DNA of 6,376 bases from NCBI GenBank assembly GCA_025451715.1, contig JANWJY010000188.1:1-6376 (forward strand). Reading direction: 5' to 3'. Made by a program: the position numbers and the translations under genes. The notes under the pieces are model-generated. The model was not told where the DNA came from. It did not search any database and worked only from the letters and a program-made list of their open reading frames with translations. Shown here one piece after another: positions 1 to 6,343 of the stretch. The stretch's first letter is position 1; each line of letters begins with the position of its first letter. This DNA comes from Fimbriimonadaceae bacterium (lineage in GTDB: Bacteria > Armatimonadota > Fimbriimonadia > Fimbriimonadales > Fimbriimonadaceae).

Positions 1-1
1 C

Positions 2-76
2 GTGGCCACGAAGCAACGGCTCAAGCTGCCGATCGACAAGAAGCCGACGACCCTCAAGCCTGCTGCAACGAGTTAG
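2..76 (+). CDS. C-terminal fragment of an unidentified protein
   Basis: This is the end of a gene that begins before the window. Whole codons start at base 2 and give 24 residues ending in LKPAATS before a TAG stop at 74-76. The tail is rich in lysine, proline and threonine, so it is probably a flexible basic C-terminus. No domain is visible and I do not recognise the product. Support for a real coding frame is the strong third-position bias (19 of 24 codons end in G or C) and the close packing: the TAG overlaps the TAA of the convergent peptidase gene by 4 bp (73-76). No terminator can fit between the two genes. The fragment is short, so chance cannot be excluded. Confidence 0.55.
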   Translation: MATKQRLKLPIDKKPTTLKPAATS

Positions 77-1320
77 GCCGCCTTCTGGCCGTCCTTCTTT
101 TCCTTGAACACGCGCAGGGCCTCTTGCACGCCGATGTCCGCCGCTCCGAACTTGGCAGCGGGAGCGATCACGTCGGGAACGAGCCCGTTGCCCTCGAGCC
201 GCTTGCCCTTGATCGTCACGTAGTCCATAAGCGGATACTGCAGGAGGAAACCGTAGTCGAGCGGACGCATCGTCGAAGCGAGCACCGCGCCCGCAGACTG
301 CGTTCCGATGATCTTGGCGTTGCGCTGCTCTTTGAGCGCCGCAGCGATCATCTCCGATGCGCTGCCCGTTCCGCCGTCGACCAGCACGATCACGTCGCCT
401 TGGAACGGTTCCTTGTTCCTTCGCAGAGGAAGGAGCTTGTTCTCGCTCCACTGCGCGATCTTGAAGACGTCTGCCTTGTCGTCTCCCGTCGCCTCCGTGT
501 ACTTCTTAACGGCGTTCCTATCGACGAACGTACCGAGCGGCTGTTCGCGGGTCAATAAGAAGCTCGACAAGTGGAGGAGGTTGAAGACCTGGCCACCGCC
601 GTTGCCGCGCAAGTCGACGATCAAGTGCTTGGTCTCGTCAAGCTTGCCCATCAGCTCTTGCACGCGCTCCCTGTTGTATGTCGCGTCGAACGAAGGGATG
701 GTGAGAAGCGCTGTGTCCTTCTCCGGGAACGAAAGCTCCTCGGGAACGACGGTCGTAAATGCCTTGCGCACGAGTTCGCGCTCGATGATCACGCCGTTCC
801 GGTCCACCTTTACCTTGACAGCCTGGCCCTCTTCGCCTGCGAGGTCGCTAGGCTTTCGCACGGGTTTGCCGTCGGCCTCGATGATCAAGTCCCCTGCCTT
901 GAGGCCACCAGCGTAGGCGGGGCCATCGTTATAGACACGGATGACGCGGATGCCGTTCTCCTCGATCTCGATCCGCACACCGATCCCGACCATCTTGTTG
1001 GTCGAGCGCCGCTCGGCTGCCATCGGTGAGAAGAGCAGGATGTGGCTAAACCCGAACTTTTGCAGCGCGGTGTTCACGACGAACGCGAACTCCTCTGGGC
1101 TCTTCGAAGCGTCGAGCTCCTCCTTGTACTCCTCAAGGACCTCCGGCCACTTTGCGAAGTCTGCGCCCGGGACGAACGCGACAGTCGTAATGACCTCTTT
1201 CAGTTCGCTCAGGATCTCTTGCTTGATCTTTGCGTCGAAGCTTCGCGCGCCCTGCGTCGGCTGGGCATAGGCGAAGGTCGTCACAAGGGCGAACAGGGCT
1301 GCGATGAGTGTGCGCTTCAT
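73..1320 (-). CDS. Exported S41-family peptidase with PDZ domain (variant without the usual catalytic Lys)
   Basis: A predicted secreted or periplasmic serine peptidase of the C-terminal-processing/tricorn superfamily, 415 aa. I chose the ATG at 1318-1320 because it opens a typical signal peptide (MKRT, a hydrophobic run, then AYA with likely cleavage after residue 19). The in-frame ATG at 1378-1380 would add 20 polar residues in front of it. A GAGAGG sequence lies 12 nt before the chosen start, slightly far for a ribosome binding site. A helical N-terminal region (about 30-105) is followed by a PDZ domain (about 108-188, VGIGV to the AGGLKAGDLI loop) and the S41 core (about 195-390). The core includes LIVDLRGNGGG (233-243), the nucleophile motif GSASE (Ser320, Glu323) and LEGNGLVPDV (375-384). 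The lysine that classical CTPs carry 25 residues after the serine is Ala345 here. Ser92-His93 resembles the tricorn Ser-His pair. The substrate is unknown. It lies downstream of mgtE on the same strand. Confidence 0.92.
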   Translation of the reverse strand: MKRTLIAALFALVTTFAYAQPTQGARSFDAKIKQEILSELKEVITTVAFVPGADFAKWPEVLEEYKEELDASKSPEEFAFVVNTALQKFGFSHILLFSPMAAERRSTNKMVGIGVRIEIEENGIRVIRVYNDGPAYAGGLKAGDLIIEADGKPVRKPSDLAGEEGQAVKVKVDRNGVIIERELVRKAFTTVVPEELSFPEKDTALLTIPSFDATYNRERVQELMGKLDETKHLIVDLRGNGGGQVFNLLHLSSFLLTREQPLGTFVDRNAVKKYTEATGDDKADVFKIAQWSENKLLPLRRNKEPFQGDVIVLVDGGTGSASEMIAAALKEQRNAKIIGTQSAGAVLASTMRPLDYGFLLQYPLMDYVTIKGKRLEGNGLVPDVIAPAAKFGAADIGVQEALRVFKEKKDGQKAA

Positions 1321-1332
1321 AAGCTGATTGGA

Positions 1333-1338
1333 CCTCTC
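1333..1338 (-). promoter_or_regulatory. Candidate ribosome binding site for the S41 peptidase
   Basis: On the minus strand this reads GAGAGG, ending 12 nt before the ATG at 1320. The spacing is longer than the usual 5-9 nt, so the site is plausible but not strong. It favours the signal-peptide start over the ATG at 1380, which has no purine-rich site just before it. Confidence 0.4.
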
Positions 1339-1387
1339 GGTACCGGTTTTCTTATTGTCAGTACGTTCGAGCACGATCATTATGTGC

Positions 1388-1403
1388 CCGGAACAGGTTC
1401 TGG
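1388..1403. repeat. 16-bp inverted repeat between mgtE and the S41 gene
   Basis: CCGGAACAGGTTCTGG has two 7-base arms around a 2-base centre, with one G-T mismatch. It lies 68 bp before the chosen S41 start and 49 bp after the mgtE stop. It could be a repressor operator for the S41 gene. The arms GAAC/GTTC recall the Gram-positive SOS box, but that has a 4-base centre. As RNA, the 2-base loop and the absence of a following U-run make it a poor terminator. Confidence 0.35.
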
Positions 1404-1452
1404 TACCTATTATTAGACGGACGCGGCGGCTGAGCGTTCTAAGCAGGCAGGA

Positions 1453-2808
1453 CTACCTGTGCAGAAACTTCAGCGCGATCTCAAAATAGATGACGAGCCC
1501 GGTCGCGTCCACGAAGGTTGTAATGAACGGGGCGGACATCACCGCAGGGTCGATTCCGAGCCTCTTCGCGGCCAGCGGCAACAGCGAGCCGATCGACGTA
1601 GCCCATAGAACCACCACAGGCAACGAGACAGCTACGACCAAGCTCAGATCCATCGGCGACTTCCAACCGAGCCACGCCCTCAAAAACCCAAGGAGACCGA
1701 GCGTGCCGCCGACGATAAACGCCGTCGCCACTTCGCGCCGCAACACGCGCAGCCAGTCTCCGACCTGAACGTCGCCGACCGCGAGCGCGCGGGTCAGGGT
1801 CGTCGTGACCTGGGCGCCGCAGTTCCCTCCCGCACCGATGATCAGCGGAACAAAGAACATGAGCGGTGCAATCCGCAGGTCTTGGTCGCCGGTGCCATAG
1901 TGCCGCATTACCGCACCGGTCAGCGTCTCCGCGATAAAGAGTGCGCCAAGCCACGGTAGCCTTCTTTGCGCAAGCTGCCAGACGCTCAAGGACATGTAAG
2001 AGTCGGCCGCGCCGCTGACCGCACCCATCATCAGGACGTCTTCCGTCTCGGCGTCCTCCAGGATGTCTTGCGCGTCGTCGCCGGTGAACAGCCCGACCAT
2101 CCGACCCCGCTCGTCCAGCACTGGCAGCGCGTAGAGCCCATAGCGGGCCATGCGACGAGCGGCCTCCTCGTCCGACTCGAGCACAGAGGCCGTTACCACG
2201 TCCTTGTTCATCAGCTCGGAGACCGGGATGTCCTGCGCTGCGCGAAGCCCTTTGCGCAGGCTGAAAACGCCCAACAAGTGCCCGTCATCGCTCAGGACGT
2301 AGATGTCGTTGATCGTCTCGTACTTCTCTTCCGGCGACCTACGCATCTCTTCCAAGACCTGGGCCATCGTCGCGCTCGGTGAAATCCGGAAGAAGTGCTC
2401 CGTCATCAGCCGCGCGACGCTGTCTTCGGGGTAAGAGAGCAATCGCTGGATCTCGCCCGCGTCCTCGTGCGGGATCATCTTCAGGAGGCGCTCGTAACGC
2501 TCGTCGCCGATCTCTTCGCGAAGATCGAGCGCGTCGTCCATCGCGAGGACGTCGAGGTAGCGAGCAAGCTGGCTGTCGGGGAGCTCCTCGACGAGCGAGC
2601 GCGTGGTCTCGGTCGAGGCGTGGATCAGTGACTCGGCGGCAAGCTCGTCCTCAAGCTTCGCGAGAACCACGATCCCCTCTTCGGGCTCCATCCGCTCAAG
2701 CGCGTCGCCGATGTCTTCCGGGCGCACGCCCTCAAGCACGACCGGGCCAGGCTCGGTCGATTCTACGAGCTCGCGCAGCCTGTCCAAGAGGGTGGTTTCG
2801 GTGCTCAT
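1453..2808 (-). CDS. mgtE: Magnesium transporter/channel MgtE
   Basis: A Mg2+-selective, Mg2+-gated channel of the cytoplasmic membrane that works as a homodimer, 451 aa, matching the usual family length of about 450. The N domain (about 1-130) is acidic and helical. A CBS pair follows (about 134-192 and 195-252: YETINDIYVL, then LMNKDVVTAS and YALPVLDERG). Five membrane segments lie at about 284-303, 311-332, 358-382, 388-410 and 425-449. The pore motif GGNCGAQ (327-333) and Asp434 in FVDATGLVIYF are present; Asp434 corresponds to the Mg2+-coordinating pore Asp432 of Thermus MgtE. Asp91, Asp95 and the Glu256-Asp257 pair look like the cytosolic Mg2+-sensing acids (aligned from memory). The frame stays open a further 176 codons upstream, but that stretch is antisense to tilS, and the ATG at 2806-2808 gives the normal MgtE N-terminus. 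There is no clear Shine-Dalgarno; TAGGGT sits 7 nt before the ATG. No Mg2+ riboswitch fits in the short spacer. Confidence 0.96.
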   Translation of the reverse strand: MSTETTLLDRLRELVESTEPGPVVLEGVRPEDIGDALERMEPEEGIVVLAKLEDELAAESLIHASTETTRSLVEELPDSQLARYLDVLAMDDALDLREEIGDERYERLLKMIPHEDAGEIQRLLSYPEDSVARLMTEHFFRISPSATMAQVLEEMRRSPEEKYETINDIYVLSDDGHLLGVFSLRKGLRAAQDIPVSELMNKDVVTASVLESDEEAARRMARYGLYALPVLDERGRMVGLFTGDDAQDILEDAETEDVLMMGAVSGAADSYMSLSVWQLAQRRLPWLGALFIAETLTGAVMRHYGTGDQDLRIAPLMFFVPLIIGAGGNCGAQVTTTLTRALAVGDVQVGDWLRVLRREVATAFIVGGTLGLLGFLRAWLGWKSPMDLSLVVAVSLPVVVLWATSIGSLLPLAAKRLGIDPAVMSAPFITTFVDATGLVIYFEIALKFLHR

Positions 2809-2815
2809 CGCGCCA

Positions 2816-2821
2816 ACCCTA
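2816..2821 (-). promoter_or_regulatory. Possible -10 element (TANNNT) for a leaderless mgtE transcript
   Basis: TAGGGT on the minus strand ends 7 nt before the mgtE ATG, so a transcript would start at or next to the ATG. It matches the -10 consensus only at the conserved TA and final T, and no -35 box is visible upstream. It is mainly notable because tilS has the same geometry on the other strand. Confidence 0.25.
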
Positions 2822-2864
2822 ACCTTGGCACAAAGCGGCTTCCGAGAGGGACGAATTCCACCGG

Positions 2865-2870
2865 TATCAT
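2865..2870 (+). promoter_or_regulatory. Possible -10 element of tilS (TATCAT)
   Basis: TATCAT matches the sigma-70 -10 consensus in 5 of 6 bases and ends 7 nt before the ATG at 2878. A transcript from it would start at about that ATG and have no leader. The ATG at 2869 lies inside this hexamer. No good -35 box is present at 16-18 bp; the best is TTCCGA at 2840-2845 with a 19-bp spacer. The core CGGTATCAT recurs in the stronger promoter after ftsH. Confidence 0.4.
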
Positions 2871-4251
2871 GGCCGCGATGAACGAGCGGTTCCGCAACCA
2901 TCTGCGCGACTCGGGGCTGGTCCCCGAGGGCAGCACAGTCCTGCTCGGCTACAGCGGCGGCGCTGACTCGAGCTGCCTCCTCCACCTGTTGCACGAATCC
3001 GGAACCGACGTGATCGCGGCGCACCTGCACCACGGCCAAAGGCCGGAGGCGGACGAAGAGCTCGCAAAGTGCGAGGCGGTGTGCGACAGCCTGAGTATCC
3101 CGTTCATCAGCGGCCACGCCGACGTGCCAAAGATCGCGAGGGAGATGAACATCGGGCTTGAGGAAGCCGGCAGGCACGCGAGGTACGAGTTCTTCGAGCA
3201 GTGCCGCTTTCGCACCGATGCCCCACTGATCGCCACGGCGCACACGCTGGACGACCACGTGGAGACCGTGCTGCTCAACCTCGCGCGCGGGACCGGTCTG
3301 CACGGCCTTGCGGGCATCGCAGAAAGGCGCGGCCACATCGTGAGGCCGCTGCTTCCGTTCTCACGGTCGGAGACGCGCCGTTTCTGCAACGAGCGGGGCC
3401 TTTGGTTCCACGACGACCCGGCCAACGAGGACATCGGGTTCTCTCGCGTACGAATGCGGAAGAACGTCGTCACGCAACTCGAAAAGATCCACCCGGCCGC
3501 AAAGGATGCGATCGCGCGATTGGCCAGAACCGTCGCTGATGAAGACAAGTTCCTCGACGGCATGGCGGCGGCGGCCCTTGAACAGAGCGAGTCGCCGCTC
3601 AATGGCAAGCTCCACTTCGTCAGCAAGGACTGCGAGGCCGCGTTCGACACGACGGCGCTCCTTTCGCTTCCCCGCGTGCTCCTTGCGCGGGCGATCCGGC
3701 TTGCAACCGGAGCGGTCGGAGCGAGCTTCGACCACCACCAGACCACCAGGTCCATTGGGGGGATCGCAAACGACCCAAAGGGATCGGTCACAGCTGACGG
3801 CGGACAGGTCGTGCTCGAATGGGACGAGTCAAGGGTCTTGGTCCGCAGCCTGCACGTCGACGCCCCCTATAGGTTTCCACTCACGTTTCCGGGCGAGACC
3901 GTCAGCGACGAGTTCGGCTGGAAGCTCACAGCCGCGTCCACTGGGCCCGAGGACTACATGCGCGAACCCGGCTCTTTGGACGTCGTCATCGATTCTGGGG
4001 CTGTCAAAGGCGCCCTCTACTTCCGATCATATGAAATCGGAGACACGATCCGGCCCCTCGGGCTCAAGGGCACCAAGACGGTCGGGGACGTGATGTCCGG
4101 GATGGGATTGACCGAGGCCGCCCGCCGTCGTTTGCCGATCGTGTGCGACCTCGTTAGCCCGGTTTGGGTGCCCGGTGGGTGCATCGACGAGCGGGTCAAG
4201 GTGACAGGGGCAACGCGCGGGTGCATCAGGCTCAGTTTCGGCCCGATTTGA
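2869..4251 (+). CDS. tilS: tRNA(Ile)-lysidine synthase TilS
   Basis: An ATP-dependent cytosolic enzyme that attaches lysine to C34 of the CAU-anticodon tRNA(Ile), switching it from AUG/Met to AUA/Ile decoding. It is normally essential. The protein has 460 aa, or 457 if it starts at the second ATG (2878). The N-terminal PP-loop motif is SGGADS (29-34). AHLHHGQRP (51-59), GLEEAGRHARY (96-106), IATAHTLDDHVET (121-133) and RGTGLHGLAG (140-149) are TilS signatures. RVRMRKNVV (193-201) marks the end of the catalytic domain. The C-terminal TilS domain is intact (about 393-457: FRSYEIGDTIRPLGLKGTK, then VWVPGGCIDERVKVT). There is no Shine-Dalgarno at a usable distance before either ATG; GAGAGGG at 2844-2850 is 18 nt from the first. 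Both starts leave a normal N-terminus; a leaderless start at 2878 is attractive. It is divergent from mgtE and 82 bp upstream of ftsH, with no hpt between. Confidence 0.96.
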   Translation: MAAMNERFRNHLRDSGLVPEGSTVLLGYSGGADSSCLLHLLHESGTDVIAAHLHHGQRPEADEELAKCEAVCDSLSIPFISGHADVPKIAREMNIGLEEAGRHARYEFFEQCRFRTDAPLIATAHTLDDHVETVLLNLARGTGLHGLAGIAERRGHIVRPLLPFSRSETRRFCNERGLWFHDDPANEDIGFSRVRMRKNVVTQLEKIHPAAKDAIARLARTVADEDKFLDGMAAAALEQSESPLNGKLHFVSKDCEAAFDTTALLSLPRVLLARAIRLATGAVGASFDHHQTTRSIGGIANDPKGSVTADGGQVVLEWDESRVLVRSLHVDAPYRFPLTFPGETVSDEFGWKLTAASTGPEDYMREPGSLDVVIDSGAVKGALYFRSYEIGDTIRPLGLKGTKTVGDVMSGMGLTEAARRRLPIVCDLVSPVWVPGGCIDERVKVTGATRGCIRLSFGPI

Positions 4252-4263
4252 GCCTAGAGCGGC

Positions 4264-4269
4264 CATAAT
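4264..4269 (+). promoter_or_regulatory. Weak -10-like hexamer before ftsH
   Basis: CATAAT in the tilS-ftsH spacer matches 5 of 6 bases of the -10 consensus. No -35-like hexamer lies 15-19 bp upstream, where the tilS C-terminal codons are found. ftsH may be read from here, by read-through from tilS, or both. Confidence 0.2.
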
Positions 4270-4323
4270 GACGGAACGTGCCCGAGGAGCGGGGCGTAGG
4301 CACAGTAAGAGCCTTTTTTAGAC

Positions 4324-4328
4324 AGGAG
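4324..4328 (+). promoter_or_regulatory. Ribosome binding site that sets the ftsH TTG start
   Basis: AGGAG is 5 nt before the TTG at 4334-4336. An in-frame TAG at 4319-4321 rules out any start further upstream, and no ATG or GTG lies between. This strong site therefore supports a TTG start. Confidence 0.85.
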
Positions 4329-4333
4329 TCATA

Positions 4334-6295
4334 TTGAACAAGAGCGCACGCGGATTCTTCCTGGCAGTGGTTGCCGTCATCGCAGTCTTTTTCTTGCTGA
4401 ACGCGTTCGGCAACGGCAGCACGCTCGGCAATATGCTCGGCGACAAACCGAAGGACTTCGCCTACTCCGAGTACGTGGAAGCGGTGAAAGCAAACAGCAT
4501 TAAGACTGCTGTTTGGCAAGGACCGACCATTACCGGCGAGATGGCGAACGGCGACAAGTACACCGCGCGTGTTCCAAGCCAGGACTCCAACGGTGCGCAA
4601 GACCTATCACGGGCCCTTCAGGATGCAAAGGTCAGAGTCACGATCGAAGGACCGCCAGCGAGCGCGACGCTCCTTCCGATCCTCGGCATGCTCATCCTGC
4701 CGATCATCGTGATCGTCGCCTTTTACTACATCTTTATCAAGCCCGCCCAACAGGGCGGCAGCCAGGCGATGAACTTTGGGCGTAGCAAGGCTCGCCGGGT
4801 CGGTGAACAGAACCCCAAGGTCACGTTCGACGACGTCGCCGGAGTCGACGAGGCCAAGGAAGAGCTCGTCGAGATCGTCGACTACCTCAAGAACACCAAG
4901 AAGTACGTCGCGCTCGGCGCCAAGATCCCCAAGGGGATCCTCCTGACCGGCGCGCCAGGCGTCGGCAAGACCCACCTCGCGCGAGCAATCGCAGGCGAGG
5001 CGGGCGTACCGTTCTTCCACATCAGCGGCTCAGACTTCGTCGAAATGTTCGTCGGCGTGGGCGCTGCGCGCGTCCGCGACCTTTTCGAGACCGCCAAGGC
5101 CCACCGCCCCTGCCTCATCTTCGTCGACGAGATCGACGCAGTCGGGCGACAGCGCGGCGCTGGACTCGGCGGCGGCCACGACGAGCGCGAGCAGACGCTC
5201 AACCAGCTCCTCGTCGAGATGGACGGCTTCGACGCCAACACCGGCGTCATCATGATCGCGGCCACCAACCGGCCCGACGTGCTCGACCCCGCGCTCCTTC
5301 GCCCGGGCCGGTTCGACCGCCGTATCGTGGTCGACTCGCCCGACGTCAACGGTCGCGAAGCGATCCTTAAGATCCACGCAAAGGGCAAGCCGCTCACGCC
5401 GGACGTGGACCTCGCGACGATCGCGAAGCGCACACCAGGATTCACAGGCGCGGACCTCGCGAACACTCTCAACGAGTCCGCGCTCCTCGCCGCTCGCCGC
5501 AACCACACCAGCATCCAGATGAACGACATCGAGGAGGCCCTCGACCGAGTGATGGCCGGCCCCGAGCGCAAAAGCCGGATCATGGATCCGGAAGAGCGCA
5601 AGGTCATTGCCTTCCACGAAGCGGGCCACGCGATCGTCGGCGAGATGCTCGAGAACTGCGACCCCGTGCACAAGGTCACGATCCTTCCGCGCGGAATGTC
5701 GCTCGGCTCGACCTGGGCGCTCCCCGAGAAAGAGACTTTCATCCAGAGCCAGCAAGAGCTGCTCGACGACATCGCGATGTCGCTCGGCGGTCGAGTCGCA
5801 GAAGAGGTCGTGTACGACACGGTCTGGACCGGTTCGTCCAGCGACCTGCAAAGGGTCACGCGCATCGCGCGTGCGATGGTGTGCGAGTTCGGAATGAGCG
5901 ACCGCCTTGGTGCGCTGCAGCTCGGCAACCGCAGCCGCAACCCGTTCCTCGGGCGCGACTACCACAGCGAAGACCGCGACTACTCGGAAGAGGTCGCGCA
6001 GATCATCGATGAAGAAGTCCGGCGGATCGTTGAGAGCGCGCACAAGCGGGCGAAGGACCTGCTCATCAGCCATCGCGAACAGCTCGACGCTCTCGTCGTA
6101 GCGCTCCTCGACCGCGAGACGCTCGACAGAGACGAGTTCCTCGCAGTGCTCGAAGGGCGCGAGATGCCAGAGCGAAGGGTCCGTGAGGACACCTCGCCAC
6201 AGGCAGAGCCCGAGCCGGACAAGAAGACCGGCGAAGCGGGTTCAAAGCGTGGCAGCGGCAAGCTTGAGCCTGGCACGGCCTCAGGACAAGCTTGA
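4334..6295 (+). CDS. ftsH: ATP-dependent zinc metalloprotease FtsH
   Basis: A membrane-anchored hexameric AAA+ protease that extracts and degrades misassembled membrane proteins and some short-lived cytosolic regulators; 653 aa. It starts at TTG (4334) behind AGGAG. TM1 is at about 7-24, then an extracytoplasmic domain (about 30-110) and TM2 (about 112-135). In the AAA+ domain the Walker A is GAPGVGKTH (206-214), a mild variant of the common GPPGTGKT. The pore loop is FVG (239-241), the Walker B is LIFVDEIDAV (261-270), and the second region of homology has arginine fingers Arg326 and Arg329. The peptidase domain has the zinc site HEAGH (428-432), with Asp504 in TGSSSDLQRVT as the likely third ligand. 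All key catalytic residues are present, so it should be active. The last 35-40 residues (about 614-653) form a charged, Gly/Pro/Lys-rich tail without predicted fold. It follows tilS by 82 bp. Confidence 0.98.
   Translation: MNKSARGFFLAVVAVIAVFFLLNAFGNGSTLGNMLGDKPKDFAYSEYVEAVKANSIKTAVWQGPTITGEMANGDKYTARVPSQDSNGAQDLSRALQDAKVRVTIEGPPASATLLPILGMLILPIIVIVAFYYIFIKPAQQGGSQAMNFGRSKARRVGEQNPKVTFDDVAGVDEAKEELVEIVDYLKNTKKYVALGAKIPKGILLTGAPGVGKTHLARAIAGEAGVPFFHISGSDFVEMFVGVGAARVRDLFETAKAHRPCLIFVDEIDAVGRQRGAGLGGGHDEREQTLNQLLVEMDGFDANTGVIMIAATNRPDVLDPALLRPGRFDRRIVVDSPDVNGREAILKIHAKGKPLTPDVDLATIAKRTPGFTGADLANTLNESALLAARRNHTSIQMNDIEEALDRVMAGPERKSRIMDPEERKVIAFHEAGHAIVGEMLENCDPVHKVTILPRGMSLGSTWALPEKETFIQSQQELLDDIAMSLGGRVAEEVVYDTVWTGSSSDLQRVTRIARAMVCEFGMSDRLGALQLGNRSRNPFLGRDYHSEDRDYSEEVAQIIDEEVRRIVESAHKRAKDLLISHREQLDALVVALLDRETLDRDEFLAVLEGREMPERRVREDTSPQAEPEPDKKTGEAGSKRGSGKLEPGTASGQA
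6259..6295 (+). repeat. Pair of 9-bp direct repeats CAAGCTTGA at the end of ftsH
   Basis: CAAGCTTGA occurs at 6259-6267 and again at 6287-6295, 28 bp apart, in different reading frames of ftsH. Each contains the palindrome CAAGCTTG. The second copy ends with the ftsH stop and overlaps the -35 box of the next gene. The pair could be a small operator or simply chance in the low-complexity tail. Confidence 0.35.
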
Positions 6296-6319
6296 CAAGG
6301 CACGGGGTTTCGGTATCAT
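6292..6319 (+). promoter_or_regulatory. Sigma-70-type promoter overlapping the ftsH stop codon
   Basis: The -35 is TTGACA (6292-6297, 6 of 6 matches) and the -10 is TATCAT (6314-6319, 5 of 6), with a 16-bp spacer. The -35 contains the ftsH TGA. Transcription would start near 6326, about 18 nt before the next ATG at 6344. This is the best promoter match I found in the window, and it implies that the downstream gene is transcribed independently of ftsH. Confidence 0.7.
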
Positions 6320-6343
6320 AGGCCCTGACTCCGTTGCTCTTTC

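Noticed and set aside
1388..1403. SOS (LexA) box upstream of the S41 gene
   Set aside because: The GAAC/GTTC arms are separated by 2 bases, whereas the known Gram-positive-type box needs 4.
124..1416. Several plus-strand open frames of 100-200 codons across the S41 gene
   Set aside because: They are antisense to a clearly coding peptidase gene, overlap each other, and are rich in Arg, Ser and Leu without motifs.
2809..3336. 176-codon N-terminal extension of mgtE in the same open frame
   Set aside because: It lies entirely in the divergent spacer and antisense to tilS, has no MgtE-like content, and the ATG at 2808 gives the exact family length. Open antisense frames are common in high-GC genes.
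2949..3791. 280-codon minus-strand open frame inside tilS
   Set aside because: Its Ser/Arg/Ala-rich composition is typical of an antisense shadow, and the opposite strand encodes an intact TilS with all its motifs.
4298..4319. Possible rho-independent terminator of tilS (AGGC, 9-nt loop, GCCT, then a T-run)
   Set aside because: The stem is only 4 bp with a large loop, too weak to call. The T-run also sits directly before the ftsH ribosome binding site.
4882..6073. Two overlapping minus-strand open frames of about 350 codons inside ftsH
   Set aside because: Both are antisense to highly conserved FtsH codons in two different frames, with biased composition and no recognisable domain.
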